Origin: Cypionkella sp.
GTDB lineage: Bacteria > Pseudomonadota > Alphaproteobacteria > Rhodobacterales > Rhodobacteraceae
Direction of reading: 5' to 3'
Length of the DNA: 64,000 nucleotides
Assembly (NCBI GenBank): GCA_025458525.1
Contig: JALOSF010000005.1
Span: forward strand, 1 to 64,000
In this document: one piece after another, positions 41,757 through 50,026 of the stretch
Numbering within the stretch: the stretch's first letter is position 1
Layout: each line of letters starts with the position of its first letter
Position numbers and translations under genes: made by a program
Notes under the pieces: model-generated
Told to the model about the DNA's origin: nothing
Databases searched by the model: none
The model's input: only the letters and a program-made list of their open reading frames with translations

Positions 41757-42487
41757 CCCTTGGGCATCAGACCGGCATAGGCCCCGGTCAGACCCTTGAG
41801 CGGGGGGAAGGCAAAGCTCGCGCGTTTGCTGGTGCGCAGGCCAAGCGTCACCAGCCCTTCGGCCAGTTTCAGCCCCGCCATCACCCCGTCGATCACCGGA
41901 ACACCAAGGCTTTGGCCCAGCGGCTCGACAAGCCCGCTTAACCCCGCACAGCCCAGAATGATGGCTTCGGCGTGGTCTTGCTCCAGCGCGCGACGGCCTT
42001 CGGCTTCAAAGGCCGCGCGCACCGCCGCGTCTTCGTCCAACAGATCAAGCACCGGAAGGTCAATGGCCCGCACCACGCAGCGCTCGGTCAGGCCGGTCTC
42101 GCGCAGCACGCGGTCGCTGTGAATGCGGGTGCGCGGGGGCAGGGTGATCACGGTGAACCGTGCGGCCACCAGGGCCGCGGCGTAAAGTGCGGCTTCCGTC
42201 ATGCCGATCACTGGCGCAGCGGTGATTTCCCGCGCGGCGGCAAGCCCCGTGTCGCCGAAACAGGCGATGACATAGCCGTCCACCCCGTCGCGGTCCCCGT
42301 CGCGCACCATTTCGATCACCCCCATCGCGCCGATGGCTTCTTCGACATGGCTTTCCACGCTGGGCGTGCCGGTGGCGGGGCTGCGGGCATCGACCTTGGT
42401 GCCGGGCGCTGCCAGACGGGCGGCCGCGCTTTCCAGATCATGGGTGAAGGCAAGGGTGGTGTTCGGGTTCAGGATACGGATGTGCAA
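41753..42487 (-). CDS. Asp/Glu/hydantoin racemase family protein
   Basis: A 244-residue cofactor-independent racemase-like protein. The start is TTG at 42487, giving the family-typical HIRILNPNTTLAFT opening; AGAGGAAA precedes it. Both catalytic cysteines are in place: GYVIACFGDTGLAAAREI and AIILGCAGLSGLVEPLGQ. Family members racemise hydantoins, aspartate or allantoin; with amidohydrolases and PuuE-like proteins nearby, a cyclic ureide is a reasonable guess. It is 4 nt convergent-overlapping with the kinase. Confidence 0.88.
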   Translation of the reverse strand: MHIRILNPNTTLAFTHDLESAAARLAAPGTKVDARSPATGTPSVESHVEEAIGAMGVIEMVRDGDRDGVDGYVIACFGDTGLAAAREITAAPVIGMTEAALYAAALVAARFTVITLPPRTRIHSDRVLRETGLTERCVVRAIDLPVLDLLDEDAAVRAAFEAEGRRALEQDHAEAIILGCAGLSGLVEPLGQSLGVPVIDGVMAGLKLAEGLVTLGLRTSKRASFAFPPLKGLTGAYAGLMPKG

Positions 42488-42614
42488 GGCAGTTTCCTCT
42501 GACGACCGGGCAAGGCTATGCGGGACAAGGCGGCAAGGAAAGCCGGATTTGCGCCCCGCGCGCGCCTGGCCCCGCCCCAAGCCAGCCCGACCCCGGCGCG
42601 ACGGGCGCCCCGCT

Positions 42615-42628
42615 GGCCCGCGCGGGCC
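42615..42628. terminator. GC-rich palindrome downstream of the TPP-enzyme gene
   Basis: GGCCCGCGCGGGCC, a perfect 14-bp palindrome, lies 56 bp after the stop of the AceE-like gene and before the racemase gene, both on the minus strand. It may act as a terminator hairpin or be GC-rich chance; no T run follows. The remaining bases of this 196-bp gap show nothing coding. Confidence 0.3.
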
Positions 42629-42683
42629 GGTCGGTGCGTCATCCCCACGGGTCATCCGGCGCGAGCGGCCAGCCTGTCCCGGC

Positions 42684-45080
42684 TCAGGCGGGCAAGGCCG
42701 TGCGCCGCCGCGCAAGGGCAGACCGATCCCCGGGCGACAGCGCCAGAACCGCCTGCACCAAGGACTGGCGGTCGATCCCGAAATGACGGTAAAGATCGCC
42801 GATCGTGCCGGTCTGCCCGAAATGTTCGACCCCGCGCGACACCGTCCTGTGGCCGCCCACCGCCCCCAGCCAGGCCAGTGTGGCGGGATGTCCATCGATC
42901 ACCGTCAACATCAGGCAGTCGCGCGGCACATCCTGAAGCAGGGTCTCGATATGGCTGGACGCGCCGACGGTGCCGCGCACCCGCGCGCGCTGCGCCGCCG
43001 TCCAGCCCGCGTTCAGCCGATCCGCCGACGTGACCGCCAGCACACCGACATCGCGCCGATGTTCGCCCAACAGCCCGGCTGCCGCGATCGCCTCGGGCGC
43101 GATGCAGCCCTGATAGGCGATGACCACATCGCAATTCGGCCCCGGTTTGCGCAGCCAATAGGCCCCGTCGATTGCGCCTTGCCGGAAGGCATCATCCTGC
43201 CGTTTTCCGGGCTGCTCCAGCGGGTTGGTGGTCAGCCGCAAATAGACCGATCCGCCGGTTTCATCGCGCAGCCAGGTGCGTTCGTCCGGGTCGCCCTCGC
43301 CCGAGCGCTGCATGTAGTCGAAGGCCCATTCTAGGATCACCGCCAGTTCATCGGCAAAGGCGGGTTCAAAGGCTGCCAGCCCATCTTGGGACAGGCCGGT
43401 CAGCGGCGTGCCGATCGACTGATGCGCGCCGCCTTCGGGGGCAAGCGTCACACCCGAGGGCGTGCCGACGATCATGAAGCGCGCATCCTGATAGCAGGCA
43501 TAGTTCAGCGCATCGAGCCCGCGATGGACAAAGGGATCATAAACCGTGCCGATGGGAAACAGCCGCTTGCCGAACAGGCTGTGCGACAGGCCCGCAGCCC
43601 CCAGCAGCAGGAACAGGTTCATCTCGGCGATGCCCAGTTCGATGTGCTGGCCCTCGGGGGCGAAGTCCCATTTCGCGGTGGACGGAATGCGGTGTTCGAT
43701 GAAGGTGTCGGCCCGCGCCTTGCGGGCGAACAGCTTGCGCCGGTTGACCCAAGGGCCAAGGCTGGTGGTCCCCGTCACATCGGGCGAGGTGGTCACAATC
43801 CGTTCGGCCAGCGGGCTGCCCCCCCTGGCCAGATCGTCGAGGATCTTGCCAAAGGCCGCTTGGGTCGAGATTTCGCGCTCTGTCTCGACCGCAATCGGCG
43901 GCACAGGCAGCCGCGCATCGGTAAAGCGCCGTGGACCTTTGGCAAAGAACGGCACCTGCGCCAGAAAGGCGCGCAAGCCGTCTGGGTCCGGCACGGCGGC
44001 AAAGGGCTCCCATTCCGCGCCTTGGGGCACGCCCATGTGCTTTTGCCAGGCTGCGAATTGCGTCTGGGTCATCAGCCCGCCGTGGTTGTCCTTGTGGCCC
44101 GCGATGGGGGTGCCCCAGCCCTTGATCGTATAGGCCAGAAAGCAGGTGGGCCGGTCATGGGTGATGGCGTCAAACGCCTCGGCCATGGTCTGCACGCAGT
44201 TGCCGCCCAGGTTTTCCATCAGCGCGGCAAGCTCGGCATCGCTGCGCGCCTCGATCAGCGCTGTCACCTCGCCTTGATCGCCCAGATCATCCAGCAGCCG
44301 CCGACGCCAGACCGCGCCGCCCATGAAGGTCAGCGCGGCATAATCCTGGTTCGGGCAGGCATCGATCCAGTCGCGCAAGGCGGCCCCGCCCGGCTCGGCA
44401 AAGGCCGCGCGTTGCAAGGCCCCGTATTTGATCCGCACCACATCCCAGCCAAAGGCGTCAAAGATCTTTTCCACCCTTGCAAACAACCCCTCGCGCACGA
44501 TCCCGTCCAGCGACTGGCGGTTGTAATCGATGATCCACCAGCAGTTGCGAAGGTCGTTCTTCCAGCCTTCCTGCAAGGCCTCATAGATATTGCCCTCATC
44601 CAGTTCCGCATCGCCCACCAGCGCCACCATGCGGCCCAAGGGCAGATCGCGGCCCCAGGCCTTGGCCGAAATGTAATCCTGCACCAAGGCCGCGAAGGAC
44701 GTGATCGCAACCCCAAGACCGACCGACCCGGTCGAGAAATCCACATCATCGCTGTCCTTTGTCCGGCTGGGGTAGCTTTGCACCCCGCCCAGGCCGCGAA
44801 AGTTTTCCATCGCCGCGCGCGACAGGTTGCCCATCAGATACTGGATCGCGTGAAACACAGGCGCTGCATGCGGCTTGACCGCCACCCTGTCCTCGGGGCG
44901 CAGGGCGTGAAAGTAAAGCGCCGTCAGGATCGACACCATCGAGGCAGACGAGGCCTGATGCCCGCCGATCTTTATGCCATCCACCTTTGGGCGCAGATGG
45001 TTGGCGTGATGGATCATCCAATGCGACAACCACAGCAACCGCTGTTCCAGCGTCTTGAGAGGGGGGGCGTCTGGTGTCAT
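42684..45080 (-). CDS. Orphan AceE-type thiamine-diphosphate enzyme (transketolase/E1-like)
   Basis: A 798-residue homodimeric-E1/transketolase-fold protein. The TPP/Mg motif appears as VALVGDAELDEGNIYEALQE with WWIIDYNRQSLDG; the cofactor-activating Glu is in GQHIELGIAEMNLFLLLGA. N-terminal RLLWLSHWMIHHANHLRPKV and HQASSASMVSILTALYF resemble AceE. No E2, E3 or lipoyl domain is encoded here, so it may work as a free transketolase or decarboxylase. The start at 45080 has GGAGG 7 nt upstream. The frame stays open for 393 further codons upstream by GC bias only. It is divergent from luxR. Confidence 0.85.
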   Translation of the reverse strand: MTPDAPPLKTLEQRLLWLSHWMIHHANHLRPKVDGIKIGGHQASSASMVSILTALYFHALRPEDRVAVKPHAAPVFHAIQYLMGNLSRAAMENFRGLGGVQSYPSRTKDSDDVDFSTGSVGLGVAITSFAALVQDYISAKAWGRDLPLGRMVALVGDAELDEGNIYEALQEGWKNDLRNCWWIIDYNRQSLDGIVREGLFARVEKIFDAFGWDVVRIKYGALQRAAFAEPGGAALRDWIDACPNQDYAALTFMGGAVWRRRLLDDLGDQGEVTALIEARSDAELAALMENLGGNCVQTMAEAFDAITHDRPTCFLAYTIKGWGTPIAGHKDNHGGLMTQTQFAAWQKHMGVPQGAEWEPFAAVPDPDGLRAFLAQVPFFAKGPRRFTDARLPVPPIAVETEREISTQAAFGKILDDLARGGSPLAERIVTTSPDVTGTTSLGPWVNRRKLFARKARADTFIEHRIPSTAKWDFAPEGQHIELGIAEMNLFLLLGAAGLSHSLFGKRLFPIGTVYDPFVHRGLDALNYACYQDARFMIVGTPSGVTLAPEGGAHQSIGTPLTGLSQDGLAAFEPAFADELAVILEWAFDYMQRSGEGDPDERTWLRDETGGSVYLRLTTNPLEQPGKRQDDAFRQGAIDGAYWLRKPGPNCDVVIAYQGCIAPEAIAAAGLLGEHRRDVGVLAVTSADRLNAGWTAAQRARVRGTVGASSHIETLLQDVPRDCLMLTVIDGHPATLAWLGAVGGHRTVSRGVEHFGQTGTIGDLYRHFGIDRQSLVQAVLALSPGDRSALARRRTALPA

Positions 45081-45647
45081 GGCGGGCCTCCGACCTTGCG
45101 CGTATGGGACAGCCCGCAGATGCTGGCCATCACGACTGGCCTTGCCCCTTGCCCCATCGATGGGCACAGCGCCCGGCCCCCCCATAAGGCACGTTTTGGC
45201 CGCAGGGGGAAAGAGCCTTGCACAACGGGCAGGCCCCGGGTCTGCGCGCTTGCCCGACAGGGCCGGGCCTCTGGCCCCGGTCGCCATGCGCATGAAACCG
45301 CGCCGATCCCCCCCCGCCGCGCGGGGCGGGACTTGCATCTTTTGGTTGATTGATGTCTTCTTGAAGGTGTGTGAGGTGACGTGCCGGCCCCGTGTCGAGA
45401 CCCCGTGTCTGAACCCCGTCTTTGCGATGTGGGGCAGGGCGTCGGTCGGCTCTGGCAGCTGGTTTTGGCGTCCGCGCAGCCATCGGGCGCTGCGTTGGCT
45501 CTTTGGTTGTTGCGAAAGTGTGGGTGAAGCCCTGGATTGCGGGCGCCGATGGCACGCAGATCGCCGTGCCGCCGCTCTGCGGGGCAGGGGATGGTCGGCC
45601 GGGTGGTTTTGAAAAGGATGTTTGGCCTGTAACGGGGAAAGCCAAAG
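45081..45647. other. Divergent region between AceE-like gene and luxR
   Basis: 567 bp. Long open frames here reflect GC-rich codon bias and lack ribosome-binding sites and recognisable protein sequence. A less GC-rich patch at about 45335-45385 may contain promoter elements. I could not find a clear lux-box dyad. Confidence 0.4.
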
Positions 45648-46349
45648 GTGGAGTTGATAGATCTGGGTCTCGCCAAGCGGAACGAGGAAAGTTTTGTCAC
45701 TTTCCTTGACCAGATCTGTAGCAGGTTCGAACTCGATCACGCCGCCTATGCCGGCACCAACCCCGTTTCCGGCGCGATCCATGGCTATGTCACCTATCCC
45801 GATGCCTGGAAGCGGCATTATGCGGAAAACGGCCTGCACCGTCTTGATCCGACCCTGATCATGGCCAGCAAATCGATCGCGCCGGTCGATTGGCGTCGGC
45901 TGGAGCGGACCGCGGGCTATGACACGGTGTTTCGCGACGCGCGTGACTTTGGCATCACCGAGCGTGGCCTGACCATTCCCGTGCGCGGGCCTTATGGCGA
46001 CATCGGTATGCTCAGCGTGACCCGCGATTGCAGCGTGACCGAATGGGAAAAGCTGTTGCGCCACATCCTGTCGGATCTGCAATCGGTGGCGGTGCATGTG
46101 CATGATACCGTGATGCGATCGGACGCTTTGTCGCGCGCGCTGCGCTATCCGTCGCTGTCCACGCGAGAACGTGAAATCCTGCAATGGATCGCCGCCGGAA
46201 AATCGCAGCAGGATGTCGGCGATATCCTTGGCATCTCGCACCGCACGGTCGAGGTGCATCTCCGCTCGGGGCGCGAGAAACTCTATGCGCTGACCACGCC
46301 ACAGGCGGTGGGGCGCGCGATCATGCTGGGCCTGATCTATCCTCTTTAG
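45648..46349 (+). CDS. luxR: LuxR-family quorum-sensing regulator
   Basis: A 233-residue regulator. The N-terminal autoinducer-binding domain keeps the key residues Trp54, Tyr58, Asp67, Pro68 and Trp82 (AWKRHYAENGLHRLDPTL and VDWRRL) and the GITERGLTIPVRGPYGDIG segment. The C-terminal LuxR helix-turn-helix is LSTREREILQWIAAGKSQQD followed by VGDILGISHRTVEVHLRSGREK. The start is GTG 45648. It lies 100 bp upstream of a luxI-type synthase, so it should sense that enzyme's acyl-homoserine lactone. Confidence 0.93.
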   Translation: MELIDLGLAKRNEESFVTFLDQICSRFELDHAAYAGTNPVSGAIHGYVTYPDAWKRHYAENGLHRLDPTLIMASKSIAPVDWRRLERTAGYDTVFRDARDFGITERGLTIPVRGPYGDIGMLSVTRDCSVTEWEKLLRHILSDLQSVAVHVHDTVMRSDALSRALRYPSLSTREREILQWIAAGKSQQDVGDILGISHRTVEVHLRSGREKLYALTTPQAVGRAIMLGLIYPL

Positions 46350-46449
46350 CGCGACAGGAAGATCAACCTTTACGGGATTCCCCTCATGGTCTGCGCGGCG
46401 GATGCCGTTTACCCTTTGACACAGATGGACATCATGTCAGGGGAACGAG

Positions 46450-47298
46450 ATGATCATAGTCATTGACGCATTGAACAAGGATCGCTTTGCCGACCTTCTG
46501 GACGACATGTATCAGCTGCGCGCGCGGGTGTTCGGCGACCGTCTGGGGTGGGAAGTCGAGATCATCGACGGGCGCGAAATCGATCAGTTCGACCGGCTGG
46601 ACCCGGCTTATGTGATCGGTCTGGATGACGAAGGCCACGTCGTCTCTTGCGTGCGGGCGTTGCAGACCACGGGTCCGCACATGCTTTCGGACGTGTTTCA
46701 GGCCATTCTCGATGGCGAGCCGCCGCTGCGCAGCGCCACCTTGTGGGAATCGACCCGGTTTTGCGTGGACACCCAGCGACTGTGCCGCGATGGCAACACG
46801 ATGAAGGCCGTCTCGCTTGCGACCTGCGAACTCATGATCGGCTCGCTTGAATTCGCGCGGCGGTCGGGGATTGCCGATATCATCACCGTGATCGACCCGG
46901 TGATCGACCGGGTGCTGAAACGGTCAAACAACGCGCCCTATGATTACGTCGGTTCGACCAAGCAGATGGGCAAGGTGCCCGCGATGGCCGCCCTGCTTGA
47001 TTGCAGCGAGGAGCGGATCGCCCGCGTGCGCGACTTTGCCGGCATCCATCACGATGTGTTTGCCAGCGAAGATCAGGTGCGCCAGCTGCTCGACAAGCGC
47101 CACGCCGAAGCCGACCGTGTCGCAATCGCCCAAGCCGAGGCCGAAGGGACCAGCGTGGTCAGCGCGCAGCAGTTGATGGACTATTGCCGCGAACAGCTTG
47201 ACGCCGCCCGGACCGAGGAAGAACGCGCCGCAGCACGGCGGCTGGTGGCGGTGCTGCTTGACAACACGGACCGGCCCGGCCTGCGTCTGGCGGTTTGA
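46450..47298 (+). CDS. luxI: Acyl-homoserine-lactone synthase with C-terminal extension
   Basis: A 282-residue LuxI-type synthase making an N-acyl-homoserine lactone from S-adenosylmethionine and an acyl carrier. All conserved residues are present: Arg24, Phe28, Trp34, Asp45, Asp48, Arg69, Glu100 and Arg103 (YQLRARVFGDRLGW, EIDQFDR, SCVRAL, LWESTRF). The usual length is 190-230 residues; here about 70 extra helical, charged residues follow (LLDKRHAEADRVAIAQAEAE, DYCREQLDAARTEEERAAAR). GGGGAACGAG precedes the ATG. Acyl length cannot be deduced. Confidence 0.94.
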   Translation: MIIVIDALNKDRFADLLDDMYQLRARVFGDRLGWEVEIIDGREIDQFDRLDPAYVIGLDDEGHVVSCVRALQTTGPHMLSDVFQAILDGEPPLRSATLWESTRFCVDTQRLCRDGNTMKAVSLATCELMIGSLEFARRSGIADIITVIDPVIDRVLKRSNNAPYDYVGSTKQMGKVPAMAALLDCSEERIARVRDFAGIHHDVFASEDQVRQLLDKRHAEADRVAIAQAEAEGTSVVSAQQLMDYCREQLDAARTEEERAAARRLVAVLLDNTDRPGLRLAV

Positions 47299-47319
47299 CC
47301 CGACGCGGCACGGGCCGTT

Positions 47320-47340
47320 CCGCCGCCGGTCCTGCGGCGG
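47320..47340. terminator. Hairpin between convergent luxI and modC
   Basis: CCGCCGC and GCGGCGG form a 7-bp stem with a 7-base loop in the 48-bp gap between convergent genes. It is a likely shared terminator by position; it lacks a T tract. Confidence 0.45.
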
Positions 47341-47346
47341 CGCGGG

Positions 47347-48462
47347 TCAGGCACGCGGTGCCCGTGTGGCCCCGACGTTCTGCTGGGCCACCGACAGCGC
47401 CTTGAGGATGGCAAAGACGTTCTGGCCAGCCACCAGGCCGAGCGTCTGCGCCGACCGCCGCGTGATGCGGGCAAGGATCGTCTCTCCGCCCGCATCCAGC
47501 CGGATCAGCGCGCCGGGCCCGTCGCCCAGCCTGATGTCGCGGATCACCGCAGGCAGCACGTTGAGCGCCGAGAGGTGCTGTGGCCGCTCCGTCGCCAGGA
47601 TCACATCCTGCGCCAGAATACGGATGCGCAGCGCCGTGCCGGGCGGCGCGTCCAACTGCGGCAACCACAGCGGGCCTGCCGCGCTGTCCAGCCGCGTCAG
47701 GCCATCGACATCATGCGCGGCGACGCGCACGCCCAGCAACGCGCCCGCTTCGCGCAGCCCCAGCGTCGGGGCGGCGGCCGGGTCTGACAGCACGTCGGCC
47801 GCAGGCCCTGCTGCCACCACGCGCCCCGCCTCCAGCACCACCACCGTCGTCGCCAGCCGCGCCACCTCGGCCATGGCGTGGCTGACGTAAAGCATCGGCA
47901 GGTGCAATTCGTCGCGCAACCGCTCCAGATAGGGCAGGATCTCGGCCTTGCGCGCATCGTCCAGCGCGGCCAGCGGCTCGTCCAGCGCAAGCAGCCGTGG
48001 CCGCGACAGAAGGGCGCGCCCGATCGCGACGCGCTGCTTTTCGCCGCCCGACAGCCCGCCGGGCCGCCGCTCCAGCAAGGCACCGATCCCCAGCAGATCG
48101 ACGATCCGGTCAAGCCCGACCCCCGGCTCCCCGACGCCCGGCCCCTTCGGCGCAAACCATTGTCCATACGCAAGATTTTGTCGCACGGTCATATGCGGGA
48201 ACAGTCGCGCATCCTGAAACACATAGCCGATGCGCCGCCGATGCGGGGGCAGGCAAAGGCCACGCCCGCTGTCAAGCAACGTGACCCCGTCAAGGGTGAT
48301 CCGGCCCTGATCGGGGCGAAACAGGCCCGCAACCGCGTTGATTGTCGTGGTCTTGCCCGACCCGGACCGCCCGAACAGCGCGGTCACGCCGGGTGGTGCG
48401 TCAAAGGCCACATCCAGCGCAAAGCCGCCAAAGCGATGTGTCAGGGCAATCTGCACGGTCAT
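47347..48462 (-). CDS. modC: Molybdate ABC transporter ATP-binding protein
   Basis: A 371-residue ATPase. Walker A GRSGSGKTTTINAVAGLFRP (about residues 31-50), RRIGYVFQDARLFPHMTVRQ, signature LSGGEKQRVAIGRALLSRPR, Walker B LLALDEPLAALDDARK and SHAMAEVARLATTVV are present. The C-terminal molybdate-binding TOBE domain (ISALNVLPAVIRDIRLGDGP-like strands, ILARITRRSAQTLGL) is typical of ModC. It starts in the modB stop (ATGA). Confidence 0.94.
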   Translation of the reverse strand: MTVQIALTHRFGGFALDVAFDAPPGVTALFGRSGSGKTTTINAVAGLFRPDQGRITLDGVTLLDSGRGLCLPPHRRRIGYVFQDARLFPHMTVRQNLAYGQWFAPKGPGVGEPGVGLDRIVDLLGIGALLERRPGGLSGGEKQRVAIGRALLSRPRLLALDEPLAALDDARKAEILPYLERLRDELHLPMLYVSHAMAEVARLATTVVVLEAGRVVAAGPAADVLSDPAAAPTLGLREAGALLGVRVAAHDVDGLTRLDSAAGPLWLPQLDAPPGTALRIRILAQDVILATERPQHLSALNVLPAVIRDIRLGDGPGALIRLDAGGETILARITRRSAQTLGLVAGQNVFAILKALSVAQQNVGATRAPRA

Positions 48463-49157
48463 GTGCCTGCAATCCGGCGCGCGACACCCCGCGCCACCCA
48501 TTCCGACAGCACCAGCGCCGCCATCGCCACCCCGATGGCCACCCAGACCAGCCGTGCCGCCGTCGCCTCGCCCCCCGGCACCTGCAAGACGGCATAGATC
48601 GCCGATGGCAGGGTCTGCGTCTGGCCCGGAATGTTCGACACAAAGGTGATCGTGGCGCCGAATTCGCCCATCGCCTTGGCAAAGGCAAGGATGGCGCCCG
48701 CGATGATGCCGGGAAGGATCAGCGGCAGGGTCACGGTGGCAAAGACCCATGGCCGCGACGCGCCAAGCGTCGCCGCCGCCTGTTCCAGCTTTGGGTCCAC
48801 CGCCTCGATCGCAAGGCGGATGGCCCGCACCATCAGCGGAAAGGCCATGACCGCCGCCGCCAGCGCGGCCCCGGTCCAGCGAAAGGCCAGCACGATGCCG
48901 AACCATTGGTCCAGATACTGCCCCACAGTGCCGCGCCGCCCGAAGGTCATCAGCAGCAAATAGCCCGTCACCACCGGCGGCAGGATCAGCGGCAGGTGCA
49001 CGAGGCCGTTCAAAAGCTGCTTGCCCCAGAACTGCCACCGCGCCAGCGCATAGGCGACAAGGATGCCCAGCGGCAGCGACAGCGCCGTGGCCCAGAGCGA
49101 CACGCGCAGCGACAAGGCCACGGCGCGCCATTCATCAGGGGTCAGCCAGTCTGTCAT
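48459..49157 (-). CDS. modB: Molybdate ABC transporter permease
   Basis: A 232-residue permease with five to six helices. It opens WRAVALSLRVSLWATALSLP, includes LPLILPPVVTGYLLLMTFGR and the EAA-type loop LEQAAATLGASRPWVFATVT, then AFAKAMGEFGATITFVSNIP, the ModB fingerprint. The start at 49157 has a GAGGC site; longer frames upstream overlap modA. It sits 47 bp downstream of modA across a hairpin. Confidence 0.93.
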   Translation of the reverse strand: MTDWLTPDEWRAVALSLRVSLWATALSLPLGILVAYALARWQFWGKQLLNGLVHLPLILPPVVTGYLLLMTFGRRGTVGQYLDQWFGIVLAFRWTGAALAAAVMAFPLMVRAIRLAIEAVDPKLEQAAATLGASRPWVFATVTLPLILPGIIAGAILAFAKAMGEFGATITFVSNIPGQTQTLPSAIYAVLQVPGGEATAARLVWVAIGVAMAALVLSEWVARGVARRIAGT

Positions 49158-49172
49158 GCTGCCTCGTTGGGG

Positions 49173-49197
49173 CGGGGCGTCGGGGTCGCGCGCCCCG
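49173..49197 (-). other. Intercistronic hairpin between modA and modB
   Basis: CGGGGCG and CGCCCCG form a 7-bp stem with an 11-base loop in the 47-bp gap after the binding-protein gene. It resembles the hairpins after the other binding-protein genes of this window, though it is weaker. Confidence 0.45.
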
Positions 49198-49204
49198 TGC
49201 CGTA

Positions 49205-49963
49205 TCAGTTCAGGATCACAAAGCCTTGTGCGGCGAATGTCGCATCGGCGGCGTCGGACGACAAGGCGTCGAAAAACGCGGCATCCGCGGCATCCGCCGC
49301 ACCCGACAAAAGCGCCGCAGGATAGACGATCTGCGGATGGCTGTCGGCGGGAAAGGTGGCGACAACGGTGACATTGTCCTGCGGCGCGGTGTCGGTGGCA
49401 TAGACGATGCCATAGGGCGCCTCGCCCGCCGACACCAGCGTCAGAGCGGCGCGCACGTTTTCCACCTGGGCGACAAGCGGTTCCACCGATTGCCACAGCC
49501 CAAGGCTGTCCAGCGCCGCCTTGCCATATTGCCCGGCAGGCACCGCATCGACCAGACCCATCGCCAATCTGCCCGACCCGATCAGCCCGGCAAGATCGAG
49601 GCCGCGGGACAGCGCGACAGCGGGCGCATCCGTGCCATGGGCGACCAGAACCAGCCTGTTGCCCACCAGATCGCGCCGCTTGGCCGCCGCGACCAGCCCG
49701 GCGGCGTCCACCGCATCCATCCAGTTGACCGCCGCCGAGATGAAGATATCGGCCGGCGCGCCGTCGATGATCTGCTTGGCCAGCGCGCCCGACCCGCCAT
49801 AGCTGATCGTGACCTTGTGGCCGGTTTCGGCCTGAAATTCGGCCGCAATCCCATCCAGCGCGGTCTTCAGCGAGGCTGCGGCAAACACCACCACCTCCTC
49901 GGCCCGGGCCGGGCTGGCCAGGCTGGCCGCAAGGGCGAAGGCAAGGGCAAGACGGCGCGGCAT
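49205..49963 (-). CDS. modA: Molybdate ABC transporter substrate-binding protein
   Basis: A 252-residue periplasmic protein. The signal peptide MPRRLALAFALAASLASPAR is followed by A-EEVVVFAAASLKTALDGIAA. ModA landmarks: ISYGGSGALAKQIIDGAPAD, FISAAVNWMDAVDAAGLVAA, RRDLVGNRLVLVAHG and EAPYGIVYATDTAPQDNVTV. CAGGAGAG precedes the ATG at 49963; an upstream TTG would place the Mo-box in coding sequence. It is first of modABC, preceded by a Mo-box-like dyad. Confidence 0.94.
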   Translation of the reverse strand: MPRRLALAFALAASLASPARAEEVVVFAAASLKTALDGIAAEFQAETGHKVTISYGGSGALAKQIIDGAPADIFISAAVNWMDAVDAAGLVAAAKRRDLVGNRLVLVAHGTDAPAVALSRGLDLAGLIGSGRLAMGLVDAVPAGQYGKAALDSLGLWQSVEPLVAQVENVRAALTLVSAGEAPYGIVYATDTAPQDNVTVVATFPADSHPQIVYPAALLSGAADAADAAFFDALSSDAADATFAAQGFVILN

Positions 49964-49977
49964 CGGGCTCTCCTGGC

Positions 49978-49999
49978 GATATAGTTTGCCAAACATATC
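49978..49999 (-). promoter_or_regulatory. Mo-box-like operator upstream of modA
   Basis: GATATAGTTTG and CAAACATATC form an inverted repeat (one base offset) centred in the 63-bp gap between the ModE-type regulator gene and modA. The AT-rich half-sites resemble ModE binding sites. It would let molybdate-loaded ModE repress the transporter when molybdenum is sufficient. Confidence 0.6.
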
Positions 50000-50026
50000 A
50001 CCGGGGCCCGCGCCAAACCGCAAGCG

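Noticed and set aside
43386-45353. 655-codon plus-strand frame opposite the AceE-like gene
   Set aside because: Shadow frame; the minus strand carries a complete TPP-enzyme sequence.
45081-46259. N-terminal extension of the AceE-like gene to a 1,191-codon frame
   Set aside because: The frame is open through GC codon bias only; it is antisense to luxR, and ATG 45080 has a GGAGG and matches the family start.
46350-46449. lux box or sigma-70 promoter in front of luxI
   Set aside because: TTGACA at 46416-46421 has no -10 partner at proper spacing, and the ACC...GGT symmetry is too weak to support a lux box.
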